From the NCBI GenBank assembly GCA_018364455.1, contig JAGZLW010000003.1, positions 1 to 64,000 of the forward strand: a stretch of 64,000 nucleotides of DNA. Direction: 5' to 3'. Below are positions 47,287 to 57,738 of this stretch, one piece after another. Source of the DNA: Streptococcus mitis (GTDB taxonomy: Bacteria; Bacillota; Bacilli; Lactobacillales; Streptococcaceae). The number at the start of each line of letters is the position of its first letter. The stretch's first letter is position 1. A model generated the notes under the pieces. That model saw only the letters and a list, made by a program, of their open reading frames with translations, was not told the origin of the DNA and searched no databases. Both the position numbers and the translations under genes were made by a program.

Positions 47287-50200
47287 ATGGAAAATAAAAA
47301 AATAGCAAAACAGATTTTAATAGCTACAGCTGTTTTAACAAGTTTTTTAGGAAGTAAATTGGTTTATGCAGATGTAGTCCAAAGTAATTCTAATGACAGA
47401 GCTAGTACTGAAACTGCTAGAGTAACAGGGAATAACTTAAGAAAACCAATTACTAAAGATCAAGAAACTGATACGGAGACGACATATCTTTCAGATATGG
47501 ATTGGTCTTCTGCAACTCATGGTGATGTAGATAAAACAAAAACAGTACAAAAAGATGCTCCATTTACAACAGGAAATAAAGGAGAACATACTAAAATTTC
47601 ATTGCTTACTTCTGACAATAAAGTTAAGTATTTTGATAAAGGAATAGGGACAGTCGCAGATTCCCCGTCTGTAATCAGCTATGATATTAGTGGTCAAGGA
47701 TTTGAAAAATTTGAAACTTATATAGGAATTGATCAAAGTGCTAATAGTTCTAGAGCAGACCACGCAGTAGTGGATAAAATAGAAATAGAAATAGATGGAG
47801 AAGTAGTTTATTCCAGTAATGTAACTAATCCAGATGGATTCAGATATAATACCCAGGCACAATTTATTAGTGTGACAATTCCACAAAACGCTAAAAAAAT
47901 ATCCTTAAAATCATTCTCAGGAGAACATACATGGGGTGATGAAGTTGTATTTGCTGATGCTAAACTTATTAAAACTGTTAGTACTCAAACTATAACTCCA
48001 GATCTTCTTAATAAAGGAATTAATGGAGGAGTATATCTTTCTGATTTAGAATGGGTTGATGCTACTCATGGTGATGACGATAAATCAAAAACAGTTCAGA
48101 AAGATAAACCGTTTACACCTGGTAATAACGGTGCAAATAATAAAATAAAATTATTAATTGACGGGAAGGAAATAGAATTTAATAAAGGATTGGGAACTGT
48201 AGCAAGTAACCCGTCTAGTATAAAATATGATGTTTCGGGTGCTAATGTTACAAGATTTATTTCCTATGTCGGAATTGATAGGAGCGCCAATCATTTAAAT
48301 TCAGATTACGCAGATATTCAAAAGTTTGAAGTTGTTGCGGATGGTAAAGTCATTTACTCATCAGATTCAAAATATCCGAAAGGAATTAAGTATGATACAT
48401 CAGCATTTCTGGTTGATGTTGAAATTCCAAAAGATACACAGACGATAGAACTTAAATCATATTCAGGAAAACATACATGGGCTGACGAATTGGTTTTAGG
48501 TGGAGCCATGTTTATGGCAAATGGTAAATTTAAGAATCCTAATGATTGGTCAGAAGTTGATAAACGTCGTGAAATTAATAATGAACATCCGTTACTTATG
48601 ATGCCTTTATATGCTAACGGAGAAGAGTTTAACCAAGGGAAATATACTTTTTGGGGAGGAGATACATTAACAGGTAAGTGGGAGAATATACCAGATGACT
48701 TAAAACCATATACTGTTATACAGTTACATCCAGATGATCTTCCTAAAAGAGATGGAGCTGCTAGAGATTTTTATGAACATATGTTAGAAGAAGCAGCGAA
48801 ATATGTAAATCCTAAGACTGGAAAAAATGAACCAATTCCAGTTATTCTGACGGTTTACACTGCTGGTAATATGCCTTATTATACTTCGGCACATTGGTTA
48901 AGTACCAGCTGGATTGATAAAATGTATCAAAAATATCCAAATTTGCATGGTATTTTCAGTACAGAGAATTATTGGATTTGGGCAAATGATATTGAAAATA
49001 AGGCGGCAGATTATTTAAAAGTATCTGCTAAAAATGGAGGATATTTTATATGGGCTGAACAAAATAATGGTTCTGCAATAGAAAAAGCATTTGGAAAAAA
49101 CGGTAAGATAGCATTTCAGAAATCTGTTGATAAGTACTGGAAGAACCTTATTTTCATGTTCAAAAATACACCTGCTGCCGAGGGAAATGATTCAACTACA
49201 GAAAGTTATATGAAGGGACTTTGGTTATCAAATCATACTTATCAATGGGGTGGTTTGATGGATACTTGGAAGTGGTATGAGACAGGTAAATGGAAACTGT
49301 TTGCAACTGGTAATATCGGAAAAAGTCAAGGAGATAGACAATGGTTGACTGAACCAGAGTCTATGCTAGGAGAAGAGGCTTTAGGGGTTTACCTTAATGG
49401 AGGTGTAGTTTATAATTTTGAACATCCAGCTTATACCTATGGTGTAAATAATAAAGAAAGCTTACTCTTTAGCGAAGTAATAAAAGAATTTTTTAGATAT
49501 GTAATAGCACATCCAGCACCATCTAAAGAAAAGGTACTTGAGGATACAAAAGTATTCATACATGGAGACTATTCAAATAAAGGAAATGGTAAGTTCTTTG
49601 TAAACGTAAATACTGATAGAGAACAAACTCCATTATACATGACTGGTCGTTATAATGTTATTCCAGCTATTCCAGGTATTTTAAAAACAGATAAATTGAA
49701 AGAGTCTGTTTCTGGTAATCGTATTCAGATTAAGGAGATCACTTCCCCAGAATTTAGCTCTACTCAGGCTAGAAAAGAATACTTGAATAAGCTGTATCCT
49801 ACGAATTATGAAGGAGATATCTTTGCTCAGAAATTAGATAATAGATGGTTTGTCTATAATTATAAGGTAAATGAGAATGTTAAACAGACTGGAAAATTAA
49901 AATTTAATTCTTTAGAAATGGATGTTGAATTTGAACCTCATACCTATGGTATTTTTGAGAGAATAAGTAATGGATTGAAAGTGAATTTAAATAATTTTAG
50001 AACAAATAAAGATTCACTATGGTCTAATGCTCAAGATGCAAATCAGGCAAGGAAACTACCACAATTGACCAAAAAAGGTGCGATTAAGTGGATTGATGAA
50101 CATTATATCAAAGATACTCAGTTTGGAGAGAAAAGGGTTACAAAGATAGTATTAAGAGGTATAGATAAACTTCCTACTATTCATTCATTAACAGGAACAA

Positions 50201-50304
50201 ATAATTCCTATGATCAGCCATCTCTCAATTTTGATCAGGAAAATCATACGGTTACTATTACCATTAACAGTAACGGAAATCTTGAATTCGAACTTCATTT
50301 TTAG
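47287..50304 (+). CDS. Secreted GH98 blood-group endo-beta-galactosidase with two NPCBM/CBM51 modules
   Basis: 1005 residues. Signal peptide ([21 protein letters not shown], cleavage near residue 29). Two similar NPCBM/CBM51 modules start near residues 66 ([17 protein letters not shown]) and 246 ([17 protein letters not shown]). The GH98 catalytic barrel starts near 420 ([20 protein letters not shown]) and a beta-rich C-terminal domain follows. No LPxTG anchor, so it is secreted or held by its binding modules. This matches the Sp3-type GH98 of type 2 pneumococcal fucose operons, which releases A/B trisaccharide. ATG follows TGAGGAAA. Confidence 0.88.
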   Translation: MENKKIAKQILIATAVLTSFLGSKLVYADVVQSNSNDRASTETARVTGNNLRKPITKDQETDTETTYLSDMDWSSATHGDVDKTKTVQKDAPFTTGNKGEHTKISLLTSDNKVKYFDKGIGTVADSPSVISYDISGQGFEKFETYIGIDQSANSSRADHAVVDKIEIEIDGEVVYSSNVTNPDGFRYNTQAQFISVTIPQNAKKISLKSFSGEHTWGDEVVFADAKLIKTVSTQTITPDLLNKGINGGVYLSDLEWVDATHGDDDKSKTVQKDKPFTPGNNGANNKIKLLIDGKEIEFNKGLGTVASNPSSIKYDVSGANVTRFISYVGIDRSANHLNSDYADIQKFEVVADGKVIYSSDSKYPKGIKYDTSAFLVDVEIPKDTQTIELKSYSGKHTWADELVLGGAMFMANGKFKNPNDWSEVDKRREINNEHPLLMMPLYANGEEFNQGKYTFWGGDTLTGKWENIPDDLKPYTVIQLHPDDLPKRDGAARDFYEHMLEEAAKYVNPKTGKNEPIPVILTVYTAGNMPYYTSAHWLSTSWIDKMYQKYPNLHGIFSTENYWIWANDIENKAADYLKVSAKNGGYFIWAEQNNGSAIEKAFGKNGKIAFQKSVDKYWKNLIFMFKNTPAAEGNDSTTESYMKGLWLSNHTYQWGGLMDTWKWYETGKWKLFATGNIGKSQGDRQWLTEPESMLGEEALGVYLNGGVVYNFEHPAYTYGVNNKESLLFSEVIKEFFRYVIAHPAPSKEKVLEDTKVFIHGDYSNKGNGKFFVNVNTDREQTPLYMTGRYNVIPAIPGILKTDKLKESVSGNRIQIKEITSPEFSSTQARKEYLNKLYPTNYEGDIFAQKLDNRWFVYNYKVNENVKQTGKLKFNSLEMDVEFEPHTYGIFERISNGLKVNLNNFRTNKDSLWSNAQDANQARKLPQLTKKGAIKWIDEHYIKDTQFGEKRVTKIVLRGIDKLPTIHSLTGTNNSYDQPSLNFDQENHTVTITINSNGNLEFELHF

Positions 50305-50318
50305 AAAGGAGTGAGTTT

Positions 50319-51047
50319 ATGTCTCAAGATGAAAAATTAATTCGTGAACAGATTTGTGATGTTTGTCATAAGATGTGGCAACTTGGTTGGGTTGCTGCAA
50401 ACGATGGGAATGTATCTGTTCGATTAGATGAGGATATCATTATTGCAACTCCTACTGGCATCAGCAAAAGTTTTATTACTCCAGAAAAGCTGGTGAAGTT
50501 AAATCTCAAAGGAGAGATTTTAGAAGCAGAAGGTAATTACCGCCCTTCTAGTGAAATTAAAATGCACATTCGTTGTTACGAAGAACGTGAGGATGTCCGT
50601 GCGGTTGTTCACGCGCATCCACCGATTGCAACAGGATTTGCTCTTGCACATATTCCTTTAGATACTTATTCACTAATTGAGAGCGCGATTGTGGTTGGGG
50701 CAATTCCTATAACTCCATTTGGAGTTCCGTCTACAATGGAAGTGCCAGAAGCAATTACACCTTATCTACCAGATCATGATGTCATGCTATTAGAAAATCA
50801 TGGAGCTCTGACTGTCGGAAGCGATGTCATTACAGCATACTACCGTATGGAAACTTTAGAATTAGTAGCAAAAACAACCTTCCATGGAAGAATGTTACTG
50901 TCTACAAAAGGTATTGAAGAACAAGAAATTGCTCGTCCGACTTTAGAACGTCTATTCTCAATGCGAGAAAATTATAAGGTTACAGGTCGTCACCCAGGCT
51001 ACCGTAAATATAATGGCGATGGTAGTATAAAAGAAACAGAAAAATAA
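50319..51047 (+). CDS. fcsA: L-fuculose-1-phosphate aldolase
   Basis: Class II zinc aldolase, 242 residues, somewhat longer than E. coli FucA (215). Splits fuculose-1-phosphate to lactaldehyde and dihydroxyacetone phosphate. Zinc ligands are seen in VVHAHPP and MLLENHGAL, with the catalytic Glu in ESAIVVGA, and the N-terminal WVAANDGNVSVRL phosphate site. ATG after GAAAGGAG; the isomerase gene follows 12 bases later. Confidence 0.9.
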   Translation: MSQDEKLIREQICDVCHKMWQLGWVAANDGNVSVRLDEDIIIATPTGISKSFITPEKLVKLNLKGEILEAEGNYRPSSEIKMHIRCYEEREDVRAVVHAHPPIATGFALAHIPLDTYSLIESAIVVGAIPITPFGVPSTMEVPEAITPYLPDHDVMLLENHGALTVGSDVITAYYRMETLELVAKTTFHGRMLLSTKGIEEQEIARPTLERLFSMRENYKVTGRHPGYRKYNGDGSIKETEK

Positions 51048-51059
51048 GAGGAAAGTATT

Positions 51060-52826
51060 ATGATCCAACATCCACGTATTGGTATTCGTCCGACTATTGA
51101 TGGTCGTCGTCAAGGTGTACGCGAATCACTTGAAGTGCAAACAATGAACATGGCTAAAAGTGTGGCAGATTTGATTTCAAGCACATTGAAATATCCAGAT
51201 GGAGAACCTGTGGAATGCGTGATTTCTCCATCTACCATTGGTCGTGTTCCAGAGGCTGCAGCTTCCCATGAGTTGTTCAAAAAATCAAATGTTTGCGCAA
51301 CAATTACAGTTACACCATGCTGGTGTTATGGTAGTGAAACTATGGATATGTCTCCAGATATTCCTCATGCTATATGGGGATTTAATGAGACAGAACGCCC
51401 AGGAGCTGTCTATCTTGCAGCTGTTCTAGCTTCACATGCTCAAAAAGGTATTCCAGCCTTTGGGATTTATGGTAGAGATGTTCAGGAAGCTAATGATACA
51501 GATATTCCAGAAGATGTCAAAGAAAAACTTTTACGTTATGCGCGTGCAGCTCTTGCAACTGGTTTGATGCGAGATACTGCTTACCTATCAATGGGTAGTG
51601 TTTCGATGGGGATTGGTGGTTCTATTGTAAATCCGGATTTCTTCCAAGAATACCTAGGAATGCGGAATGAATCAGTCGATATGACGGAGTTCACGCGCCG
51701 TATGGACCGTGGTATTTATGACCCAGAAGAGTTTGAACGTGCTATGGTTTGGGTAAAAGAACATATCAAAGAAGGGGTTGACCGAAATCGTGAGGATTTG
51801 ATTCTTTCTAAAGAAGAGAAAGAAAAACAATGGGAATTTGTGGTAAAAATGTTCATGATTGGTCGAGATCTTATGCAGGGGAATCCTCGTTTAGCAGAGC
51901 TTGGTTTTGAGGAAGAAGCGGTTGGTCACCATGCTTTAGTAGCTGGTTTCCAAGGTCAACGCCAGTGGACAGACCATTTCCCCAATGGGGACTTTATGGA
52001 AACTTTCCTCAATACTCAGTTTGACTGGAATGGTATTCGAAAACCATTCGTATTTGCGACAGAGAATGATTCACTAAATGGTGTGTCTATGCTCTTTAAT
52101 TATCTGTTAACGAATACTCCACAAATCTTTGCTGATGTGCGTACTTATTGGAGTCCAGAAGCTGTTAAACGTGTAACAGGACATACTTTAGAGGGTCGAG
52201 CTGCAGATGGATTCTTACATCTAATCAACTCGGGTTCTTGTACATTAGATGGTACAGGTCAAGCTAGTTGTGATGGAAAACCTGTTATGAAACCATTCTG
52301 GGAGTTGGAAGAAAGTGAAGTGCAGGCTATGCTTGAAAATACAGACTTCCCACCAGCAAACCGCGAATATTTTCGTGGAGGAGGGTTCTCAACTCGCTTC
52401 TTGACGAAGGGGGATATGCCAGTAACAATGGTACGTCTCAATCTTTTAAAAGGAGTTGGTCCAGTGCTACAAATTGCAGAAGGTCACACACTTGAACTTC
52501 CTGAAGATGTTCACCATACTTTAGATAATCGTACAGATCCAGGATGGCCAACTACTTGGTTTGCTCCACGTTTGACAGGAAAAGGTGCTTTCAAGTCTGT
52601 CTATGACGTCATGAATAATTGGGGAGCTAATCACGGAGCCATAACATATGGACACATTGGAGCAGACTTGATTACCTTGGCTTCTATGTTGAGAATTCCT
52701 GTCAATATGCATAATGTACCTGAGGAAGATATCTTTAGGCCTAAAAATTGGTCCTTATTTGGAACAGATGATCTAGAATCAGCAGACTATCGTGCATGTC
52801 AGTTGTTGGGGCCACTACATAAATAA
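51060..52826 (+). CDS. fcsI: L-fucose isomerase
   Basis: 588 residues, standard length. Converts L-fucose to L-fuculose using Mn2+. Begins [19 protein letters not shown], the conserved FucI N-terminus; the metal-binding region includes [14 protein letters not shown] and [15 protein letters not shown], with the C-terminal [15 protein letters not shown]. It is the last gene before an internal terminator, with lactaldehyde reductase on a separate promoter. Confidence 0.93.
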   Translation: MIQHPRIGIRPTIDGRRQGVRESLEVQTMNMAKSVADLISSTLKYPDGEPVECVISPSTIGRVPEAAASHELFKKSNVCATITVTPCWCYGSETMDMSPDIPHAIWGFNETERPGAVYLAAVLASHAQKGIPAFGIYGRDVQEANDTDIPEDVKEKLLRYARAALATGLMRDTAYLSMGSVSMGIGGSIVNPDFFQEYLGMRNESVDMTEFTRRMDRGIYDPEEFERAMVWVKEHIKEGVDRNREDLILSKEEKEKQWEFVVKMFMIGRDLMQGNPRLAELGFEEEAVGHHALVAGFQGQRQWTDHFPNGDFMETFLNTQFDWNGIRKPFVFATENDSLNGVSMLFNYLLTNTPQIFADVRTYWSPEAVKRVTGHTLEGRAADGFLHLINSGSCTLDGTGQASCDGKPVMKPFWELEESEVQAMLENTDFPPANREYFRGGGFSTRFLTKGDMPVTMVRLNLLKGVGPVLQIAEGHTLELPEDVHHTLDNRTDPGWPTTWFAPRLTGKGAFKSVYDVMNNWGANHGAITYGHIGADLITLASMLRIPVNMHNVPEEDIFRPKNWSLFGTDDLESADYRACQLLGPLHK

Positions 52827-52837
52827 AACTTGTTTAT

Positions 52838-52870
52838 ATAGGAGGTGAACTTACGTCCCTCCTATCCTTT
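52838..52870 (+). terminator. Terminator of the main fucose operon
   Basis: 8-bp stem ATAGGAGG (52838-52845) with CCTCCTAT (52858-52865), followed by CCTTTT. Confidence 0.7.
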
Positions 52871-52901
52871 TAAAAAGATTTGTTAAATAATTCACAAATA
52901 A

Positions 52902-52930
52902 TTGAAAACGAATACAAAAAGTAATATAAT
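52902..52930 (+). promoter_or_regulatory. Promoter and cre site of fcsO
   Basis: -35 TTGAAA (52902-52907), 17-base spacer, -10 TATAAT (52925-52930). The cre-like TGAAAACGAATACA (52903-52916, 13 of 14 match) overlaps the -35 box, so CcpA binding would block transcription. A GCGC-GAAG-GCGC mini-hairpin sits just before the AGGAGG ribosome site. Confidence 0.75.
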
Positions 52931-52971
52931 GATGTTAAATAGATAGCGCGAAGGCGCAGGAGGAAAATTAT

Positions 52972-54123
52972 ATGGCTACATTTTATGTTCCAGCAGTCAA
53001 CCTTATTGGTAAAGGTGTTGTAAATGAAGTGGGTCCTTATATCAAGGAACTTGGCTATAAAAAGGCGCTTTTGGTGACAGATAAGTTCATCGAAGGAAGT
53101 GACATTTTGCCTAAGGTTTTAAAACCACTGGATACAGAAGGAATCGAATATGTCATCTTTAGCGATGTAGAGCCAAACCCTACTTGTAAGAATGTCACAG
53201 ATGGGGTAGCTGCTTTGCAAGAACATGGATGTGATTTTATCATCAGTCTTGGTGGGGGTTCTCCACAGGATGCAGCTAGTTGTATTTCTATCATAGCTAC
53301 AAATGGTGGAAAACCACAGGATTATGAAGGGCTTCATAAGTCTGCTAAAAAAGGCTTGCCAGTTGTGGCTATCAATACAACGGCAGGAACTTCTGCAGAA
53401 ATTACCATTAACTATGTGATTACTGATGAAGAACGCAAGGTTAAGATGGTAATGGTTGACAAGAATAGCCTTGCCCTTATCTCTGTTAATGACCCTGAAT
53501 TGATGATTTCAAAACCTCAAGCCTTGACTGCAGCGACAGGTATGGATGCTTTGACTCACGCTGTTGAAGCTTTAGTAACACCTGGTGCTTATGATGTAAC
53601 CAAGAAATTATCTATCGGAGCAATTGAGCTTATCAAGGAATACCTTCCTCGTGCCGTAGCAAATGGACACGACATTGAAGCGCGTGAAGGTATGGTCAAT
53701 GCCATCTTCCTTGGTGGTATGAGCTTTAATAATGCTGGTCTTGGTTATGTTCACTCAATGGCTCACCAACTCGGTGCAGTATATAATTTGCCACATGGCG
53801 TGTGCTGTGCCATGTTGCTACCAGTTATAGAACGTGAAAATGCTAAACGTGTACCAGAAGCTTTTCGCAATGTTGCTAAAGCCTTGGGCCTTCATGTAGA
53901 AGGTAAATCAGATCAAGAATGTGCCGATTATGCAATTGCTGAGATTGAGAAGCTTTCTGAAACAGTAGGTATTCCTAAGAAATTGACTGAACTTGGTATT
54001 GAAGAAAAAGATTTCGACTTTGAATACCTTTCTAAGAATGCTTTGATTGATGCATGTGCGCCGGGAAACCCATTTATGCCAACCCTAGAAGAAACGATTG
54101 ATTTTTATAAAGAGTTGTTTTAA
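52972..54123 (+). CDS. fcsO: Lactaldehyde reductase, iron-dependent alcohol dehydrogenase family
   Basis: 383 residues, standard for FucO-type group III alcohol dehydrogenases. It reduces the lactaldehyde made by the aldolase to 1,2-propanediol and regenerates NAD+. NAD site IISLGGGSPQDAAS, GTSAEITINYVITDE, and metal-binding His/Asp residues in MDALTHAVEALV and HSMAHQLGAVYNLPHG. It has its own promoter, cre site and terminator, separate from the upstream operon. Confidence 0.92.
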   Translation: MATFYVPAVNLIGKGVVNEVGPYIKELGYKKALLVTDKFIEGSDILPKVLKPLDTEGIEYVIFSDVEPNPTCKNVTDGVAALQEHGCDFIISLGGGSPQDAASCISIIATNGGKPQDYEGLHKSAKKGLPVVAINTTAGTSAEITINYVITDEERKVKMVMVDKNSLALISVNDPELMISKPQALTAATGMDALTHAVEALVTPGAYDVTKKLSIGAIELIKEYLPRAVANGHDIEAREGMVNAIFLGGMSFNNAGLGYVHSMAHQLGAVYNLPHGVCCAMLLPVIERENAKRVPEAFRNVAKALGLHVEGKSDQECADYAIAEIEKLSETVGIPKKLTELGIEEKDFDFEYLSKNALIDACAPGNPFMPTLEETIDFYKELF

Positions 54124-54168
54124 GAAATAATCAGTTTAATTGTGTGCTAACTTAAATGTTATTTAAAG

Positions 54169-54206
54169 GATTGAGTTTTGTATTGTACAATGCTCAATCT
54201 TTTTTT
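54169..54206 (+). terminator. Terminator after fcsO
   Basis: GATTGAG (54169-54175) pairs with CTCAATC (54193-54199) around a 17-base loop and is followed by seven Ts. Confidence 0.8.
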
Positions 54207-54293
54207 GTAGTATGGAGTAAAATATAGATTATCCTTACCTTCTTATTGAAATCTATTTGGTAGTTTTTAAACTGAAAATATTTATTTTTTTTG

Positions 54294-54302
54294 TGTTATA
54301 CT
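54294..54302 (+). promoter_or_regulatory. Extended -10 promoter of the orphan membrane protein gene
   Basis: TGTTATACT (TG-N-TATACT) 31 bases before the ATG at 54333; no clear -35. Confidence 0.4.
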
Positions 54303-54332
54303 AATTTTATAATTACTTTAGGAGGAATAAAA

Positions 54333-55223
54333 ATGGATTTATCATTTTTAGATTGGATTAGTCTAATAGCAAATATTGTAACTATTTTAGGGATAAGTGG
54401 GTTTTTAAATGATTATCTTAATAAAAGAAAGGATGAGAAAAAAATTTCTAATGACGTTTTATCTAACGCGATAAAATTAGCAAGTTTAAGTCTCGATATT
54501 TATGATCTAAAGGAACAAAAAATTTATAGAGCTTCTGATTATATCAAGGTAATAAAAACAAATCTTGAAGAATGGAAAGATTTAATAAATAATTTTGAGA
54601 TAAATAGAGACTGGCAACAAGAAGAAAAATATAATCTACCAGATACAGAGGAGCATAATTTGACTTCAACTGAACAGTATAATGATGGGGAAGAGTATAT
54701 GAGTACAGATTATGTATTTTGTGATGGAGAAAGTCAGCAATGCTTGTATGAGGAAGAGATACAGGGTTATATAAATAATTTCAAAAAACTTTCAAAAAAT
54801 GAGCAAGAGAACATATTAAAAATTGCAATATATAATGATATTTTTGATCAGCATTGGAAAAATTTCGAAGGGGATTTAAGATTATCAGAAAGCATTATTA
54901 GAGATTTTGTCGATGCAATTCTTTTATCTATTACATCAGAAGGTTTAACTTATAATGCTTATTTAAATAGTGATTTTGAGACATTAAGAGTAATTCAAAT
55001 TGAAATAGATGAGCTACTAAAGTATATAGAATTGTATGTTAATTCAAATGTTAAATATGCAATTGCTCTTAAAAATCCATTTATTATTTTCCAAGAAAAA
55101 TGGAAATCAAATCATAATCTTCCAATTGAATTTTCAATGGAGGATTATGCTATTCGTAGATTATCAATTATTGAAAAATTACTACTGTTACTAGATAAAA
55201 TTGATAGTGAACTCCCAAAGTAA
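54333..55223 (+). CDS. Orphan membrane-anchored protein of unknown function
   Basis: 296 residues from the ATG after AGGAGGAA. One N-terminal membrane segment (WISLIANIVTILGISGFL, about 7-24), then a long, mostly helical, acidic cytoplasmic region with a Tyr/Glu-rich patch (about 90-145) and no catalytic motif I recognise. The base composition is very AT-rich. It is monocistronic, with its own promoter and flanking terminators, between the fucose operon and the returning ICE backbone, so it is probably a separate acquisition. The membrane-plus-helical layout would suit an abortive-infection type defence protein, but that is conjecture. Confidence 0.6.
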   Translation: MDLSFLDWISLIANIVTILGISGFLNDYLNKRKDEKKISNDVLSNAIKLASLSLDIYDLKEQKIYRASDYIKVIKTNLEEWKDLINNFEINRDWQQEEKYNLPDTEEHNLTSTEQYNDGEEYMSTDYVFCDGESQQCLYEEEIQGYINNFKKLSKNEQENILKIAIYNDIFDQHWKNFEGDLRLSESIIRDFVDAILLSITSEGLTYNAYLNSDFETLRVIQIEIDELLKYIELYVNSNVKYAIALKNPFIIFQEKWKSNHNLPIEFSMEDYAIRRLSIIEKLLLLLDKIDSELPK

Positions 55224-55289
55224 AAAATTGTTAAAGTTTTATACAATAATGGAATCTAAAATATATAATAAAAATTAGAATTTAGGTCT

Positions 55290-55330
55290 AAAAATATCTC
55301 TGGATAAAACTTTTATTTAGAGATATTTTT
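55290..55330 (+). terminator. Bidirectional-type terminator after the orphan gene
   Basis: A perfect 12-bp stem AAAAATATCTCT (55290-55301) with its complement (55319-55330), with A-rich and T-rich flanks. Confidence 0.8.
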
Positions 55331-55360
55331 ATATAAAATTTTTTATAAGGAAAAAGTTAG

Positions 55361-55558
55361 TCAAAAGACTTTATCTGAATCTAAATTCGGATAAGGTTTT
55401 TTATTAGCCTTGATTCTTTCATATACTTCATAGCTAAATTGGAGTAATAATGTATGAAAATCATTATCCTCACTATTATTACTTGTATTTATGGCTTGTT
55501 TATGTCGTTCAATATGAGAAAGAGCTCTTCTCATATTTTCTTCTTTTAAATTTTTCAT
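55361..55558 (-). CDS. Possible small hypothetical protein
   Basis: 65-residue reading frame on the minus strand (ends YPNLDSDKVF). A TATAAT box lies only about nine bases before the first ATG, so the start may be leaderless or at the internal ATG of MRRALSHIERH. No Shine-Dalgarno site is visible. A hairpin (55371-55380 with 55385-55394) lies in its last codons and could terminate transcription. It may be a real small regulator or chance; nothing similar is recognised. Confidence 0.35.
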   Translation of the reverse strand: MKNLKEENMRRALSHIERHKQAINTSNNSEDNDFHTLLLQFSYEVYERIKANKKPYPNLDSDKVF

Positions 55559-55560
55559 AG

Positions 55561-55717
55561 TTACATTATAAGCTGAAGACAGATAGTTTTGATATTTTTC
55601 TCTGAACTGTACGATTTTGCGCCTGAAATGTAGGAATCACCTTTCGTTGTGGTGTGATAAAACTTACAAGTCCTTTTTGTTATTCTTGACCTAGTTTTTA
55701 TAGAAAGAAGGTCTAAG
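55561..55717. other. Upstream region of the VirB8-like gene
   Basis: No gene seen. TTGACC at about 55687 is a possible -35 element, but no -10 box sits at a proper distance. The AAGAAGG ribosome site of the next gene is at its end. Confidence 0.4.
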
Positions 55718-56359
55718 ATGTTAAATAAAGTCAAAACTAAAGCCTTAATTAGTGTCGGAGCAGTGGCTGCAACTAGCTTTATTCTCATGATGGGATATAC
55801 TGCTGGTCAACATTCTACTGCTAAACAAAGTCGCAAAGAAATCGAATTGGCTGCAGCTAAACTTGTAGAGGACAAACAAGCAGAAGATAAAGCCAGCATT
55901 TTATCATCGGATACTGTAAAAGAATTTTTGACGCAGTACTATACGAAAGAAAAGCTCGGAGAAAATAATACACGTATTCAACCTTATATGACTGAATCGG
56001 CTTATTCTCAAGAATTGTCAAGTCAAAATGATGCCATGAACCAAGTGTATAAGGATTATATTTTGGATTATCATTTTGAAAAAGCTGATATCTTTGTCAA
56101 TCAGACTACGAATCAAGCTATTGCCATGGTCTCTTATAATGTAACCTATGTATCTGATTTAAAGAATGCCAATCAATCAAAGACCAATCAGACAGAAACC
56201 AGAACGGTTAAGTTATCCTATTCTAAACTACCAGGTAAGTTATTGGTCAATCAAGTGCAGGTTTGGAAATCTGGGTTAGATGATTTAGATAAGGCAACTC
56301 CCAAAACTTTAGAAGAATCATCATCAATACCATCACTGCCAAATACTACGACAAAATGA
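55718..56359 (+). CDS. VirB8-like / NTF2-fold ICE membrane protein
   Basis: 213 residues: one N-terminal membrane helix (about 9-28), then a soluble region (about 50-195) resembling the VirB8/TcpC/NTF2-like fold (ILSSDTVKEFLTQYYTKEKL, QAIAMVSYNVTYVSD, KLLVNQVQVWKSG). The tail is Ser/Pro/Thr-rich. Such proteins form the extracytoplasmic part of Gram-positive T4SSs or serve as accessory lipoprotein-like factors. It starts the returning ICE backbone operon and is followed by the Toprim gene 9 bases later. Confidence 0.6.
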   Translation: MLNKVKTKALISVGAVAATSFILMMGYTAGQHSTAKQSRKEIELAAAKLVEDKQAEDKASILSSDTVKEFLTQYYTKEKLGENNTRIQPYMTESAYSQELSSQNDAMNQVYKDYILDYHFEKADIFVNQTTNQAIAMVSYNVTYVSDLKNANQSKTNQTETRTVKLSYSKLPGKLLVNQVQVWKSGLDDLDKATPKTLEESSSIPSLPNTTTK

Positions 56360-56368
56360 TGATATTGC

Positions 56369-57454
56369 ATGGAAATAGAAGAATGTAAGCAAATTTCAAT
56401 TCTTGATGTAGCCAATCGTTTAGGTATCTCCTTTAAACAAGTTTCTAGCAGTGTCTATGAACATCCTGAACACGATTCATTTCGGATTTTTTCAACTACC
56501 AATACTTTTAAATGGTTTTCAAGAGATATTCAAGGTGATGTCATTGATTTTGTTCGACTTGTTCAGGGAATTTCCTTTAAAGAAGCTCTAGCCTTTCTTT
56601 CTGAAGAACCTTTTCAAAAAGAAGCTGTTCAAGAAAAAAGAGAGAGACCATTTTATTATCCTTTAAAGAGAGTAGAAGATTCTAACTGTAGTCTGGCTAG
56701 ATATTATTTAACAGAATGTAGAGGAATCTCAGAAGAAATCGTAAAAAAGATGATTCAACAAGGATTGATGGCACAAGCCAGTTGGAAAACAAATGAAACA
56801 GTTGAACCTGTTATTGTTTTTAAAAGCTTTGATCATCGTCACAAACTGCAGGCAGCAAGTCTACAAGGGATTTATAAGAATCCCGCTCTTTCTAGAGAGA
56901 GGTTAAAAACGATTCTAAAAGGAAGCCATGGACATGTTGGAATATCCTTTGACATTGGTAAACCAAATAGACTGGTCTTTTGTGAATCGTTCATCGACTT
57001 GATGAGCTATTACGAACTTCATCAACAAAGTCTATCTGATGTTCGTTTGGTATCTATGGAGGGATTAAAAAGGTCTGTTGTTGCTTATCAAACTTTACGA
57101 CTGATAGCTGAAGAAAATCAGAAGTTGGAATTTTTAGATACAGTAACACCTTCAAAGTTATTGCCCTTAATCAATACAATTCGTGATACAACCAGCTATT
57201 TTTATAATCATCCTGCTTTATTGACACTAGCAGTAGATTGTGATGATGCAGGTAAAGATTTTTCTGATAAGTTATCTCAATCAGGATTTCCTGTTTTACT
57301 GGATTTACCTAATAATGAATTTGGGAAAGAAAAAATAGATTGGAACGATATTATTAGAGAAAAGAAATCAGATTTACAATTGATGATCGAGACTGCAAAA
57401 GAGACATTGAGGAATCAACCAGTAAGACAAACCTCTCAATGTTTAGAATTGTGA
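56369..57454 (+). CDS. Toprim-domain DNA primase-like ICE protein
   Basis: 361 residues. The N-terminus (about 5-80) has the shape of a CHC2 primase domain (ILDVANRLGISFKQV, GDVIDFVRLVQGISFKEAL), but the zinc-binding cysteines are missing. The middle contains a YYLTECRGISEE segment as in DUF3991-type proteins, and the C-terminal Toprim has FCESFIDLMSY and the metal motif DCDDAGKDF. It probably assists replication or priming of the transferred strand. Common in Tn5252-type ICEs. Confidence 0.75.
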   Translation: MEIEECKQISILDVANRLGISFKQVSSSVYEHPEHDSFRIFSTTNTFKWFSRDIQGDVIDFVRLVQGISFKEALAFLSEEPFQKEAVQEKRERPFYYPLKRVEDSNCSLARYYLTECRGISEEIVKKMIQQGLMAQASWKTNETVEPVIVFKSFDHRHKLQAASLQGIYKNPALSRERLKTILKGSHGHVGISFDIGKPNRLVFCESFIDLMSYYELHQQSLSDVRLVSMEGLKRSVVAYQTLRLIAEENQKLEFLDTVTPSKLLPLINTIRDTTSYFYNHPALLTLAVDCDDAGKDFSDKLSQSGFPVLLDLPNNEFGKEKIDWNDIIREKKSDLQLMIETAKETLRNQPVRQTSQCLEL

Positions 57455-57504
57455 TAACAAAATCAAGATGTTTTAGCTAATATTAGAATGAAGGAGGATC
57501 GTAT

Positions 57505-57738
57505 ATGACCATTATTGAACGCTTAGAAGAAAAGGTCACTAGGCAAGAAAGTAAGGTAGCAAGAGAGACAGAAAAACTCGCTGCTTACAAAGAACAACTG
57601 GAGACAGCGATGTTTGCGACGTTCAAAAGGCGTCAAAGCATTAGTCACATGAGTTTTGAAGAAGCTCTTGACCATGCCTTTGGTAAAGAAAGACAATTCG
57701 ATGATTCTGAATTTAGAAAGGATGAAATGAGTGAATGA
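57505..57738 (+). CDS. Small conserved ICE protein
   Basis: 77 residues, coiled-coil N-terminus (IIERLEEKVTRQESKVARE), then a conserved TFKRRQSISHMSFEEALDHAFG. It resembles proteins annotated as DUF5965 in streptococcal ICEs, from memory. ATG after GGAGGATC; overlaps the next gene by four bases. Function unknown. Confidence 0.65.
   Translation: MTIIERLEEKVTRQESKVARETEKLAAYKEQLETAMFATFKRRQSISHMSFEEALDHAFGKERQFDDSEFRKDEMSE

Noticed and set aside
54333..55223. Taking this membrane protein as the CBASS effector
   Set aside because: It is more than 5 kb from the CD-NTase with terminators and pezAT in between; CBASS effectors are encoded next to the synthase.
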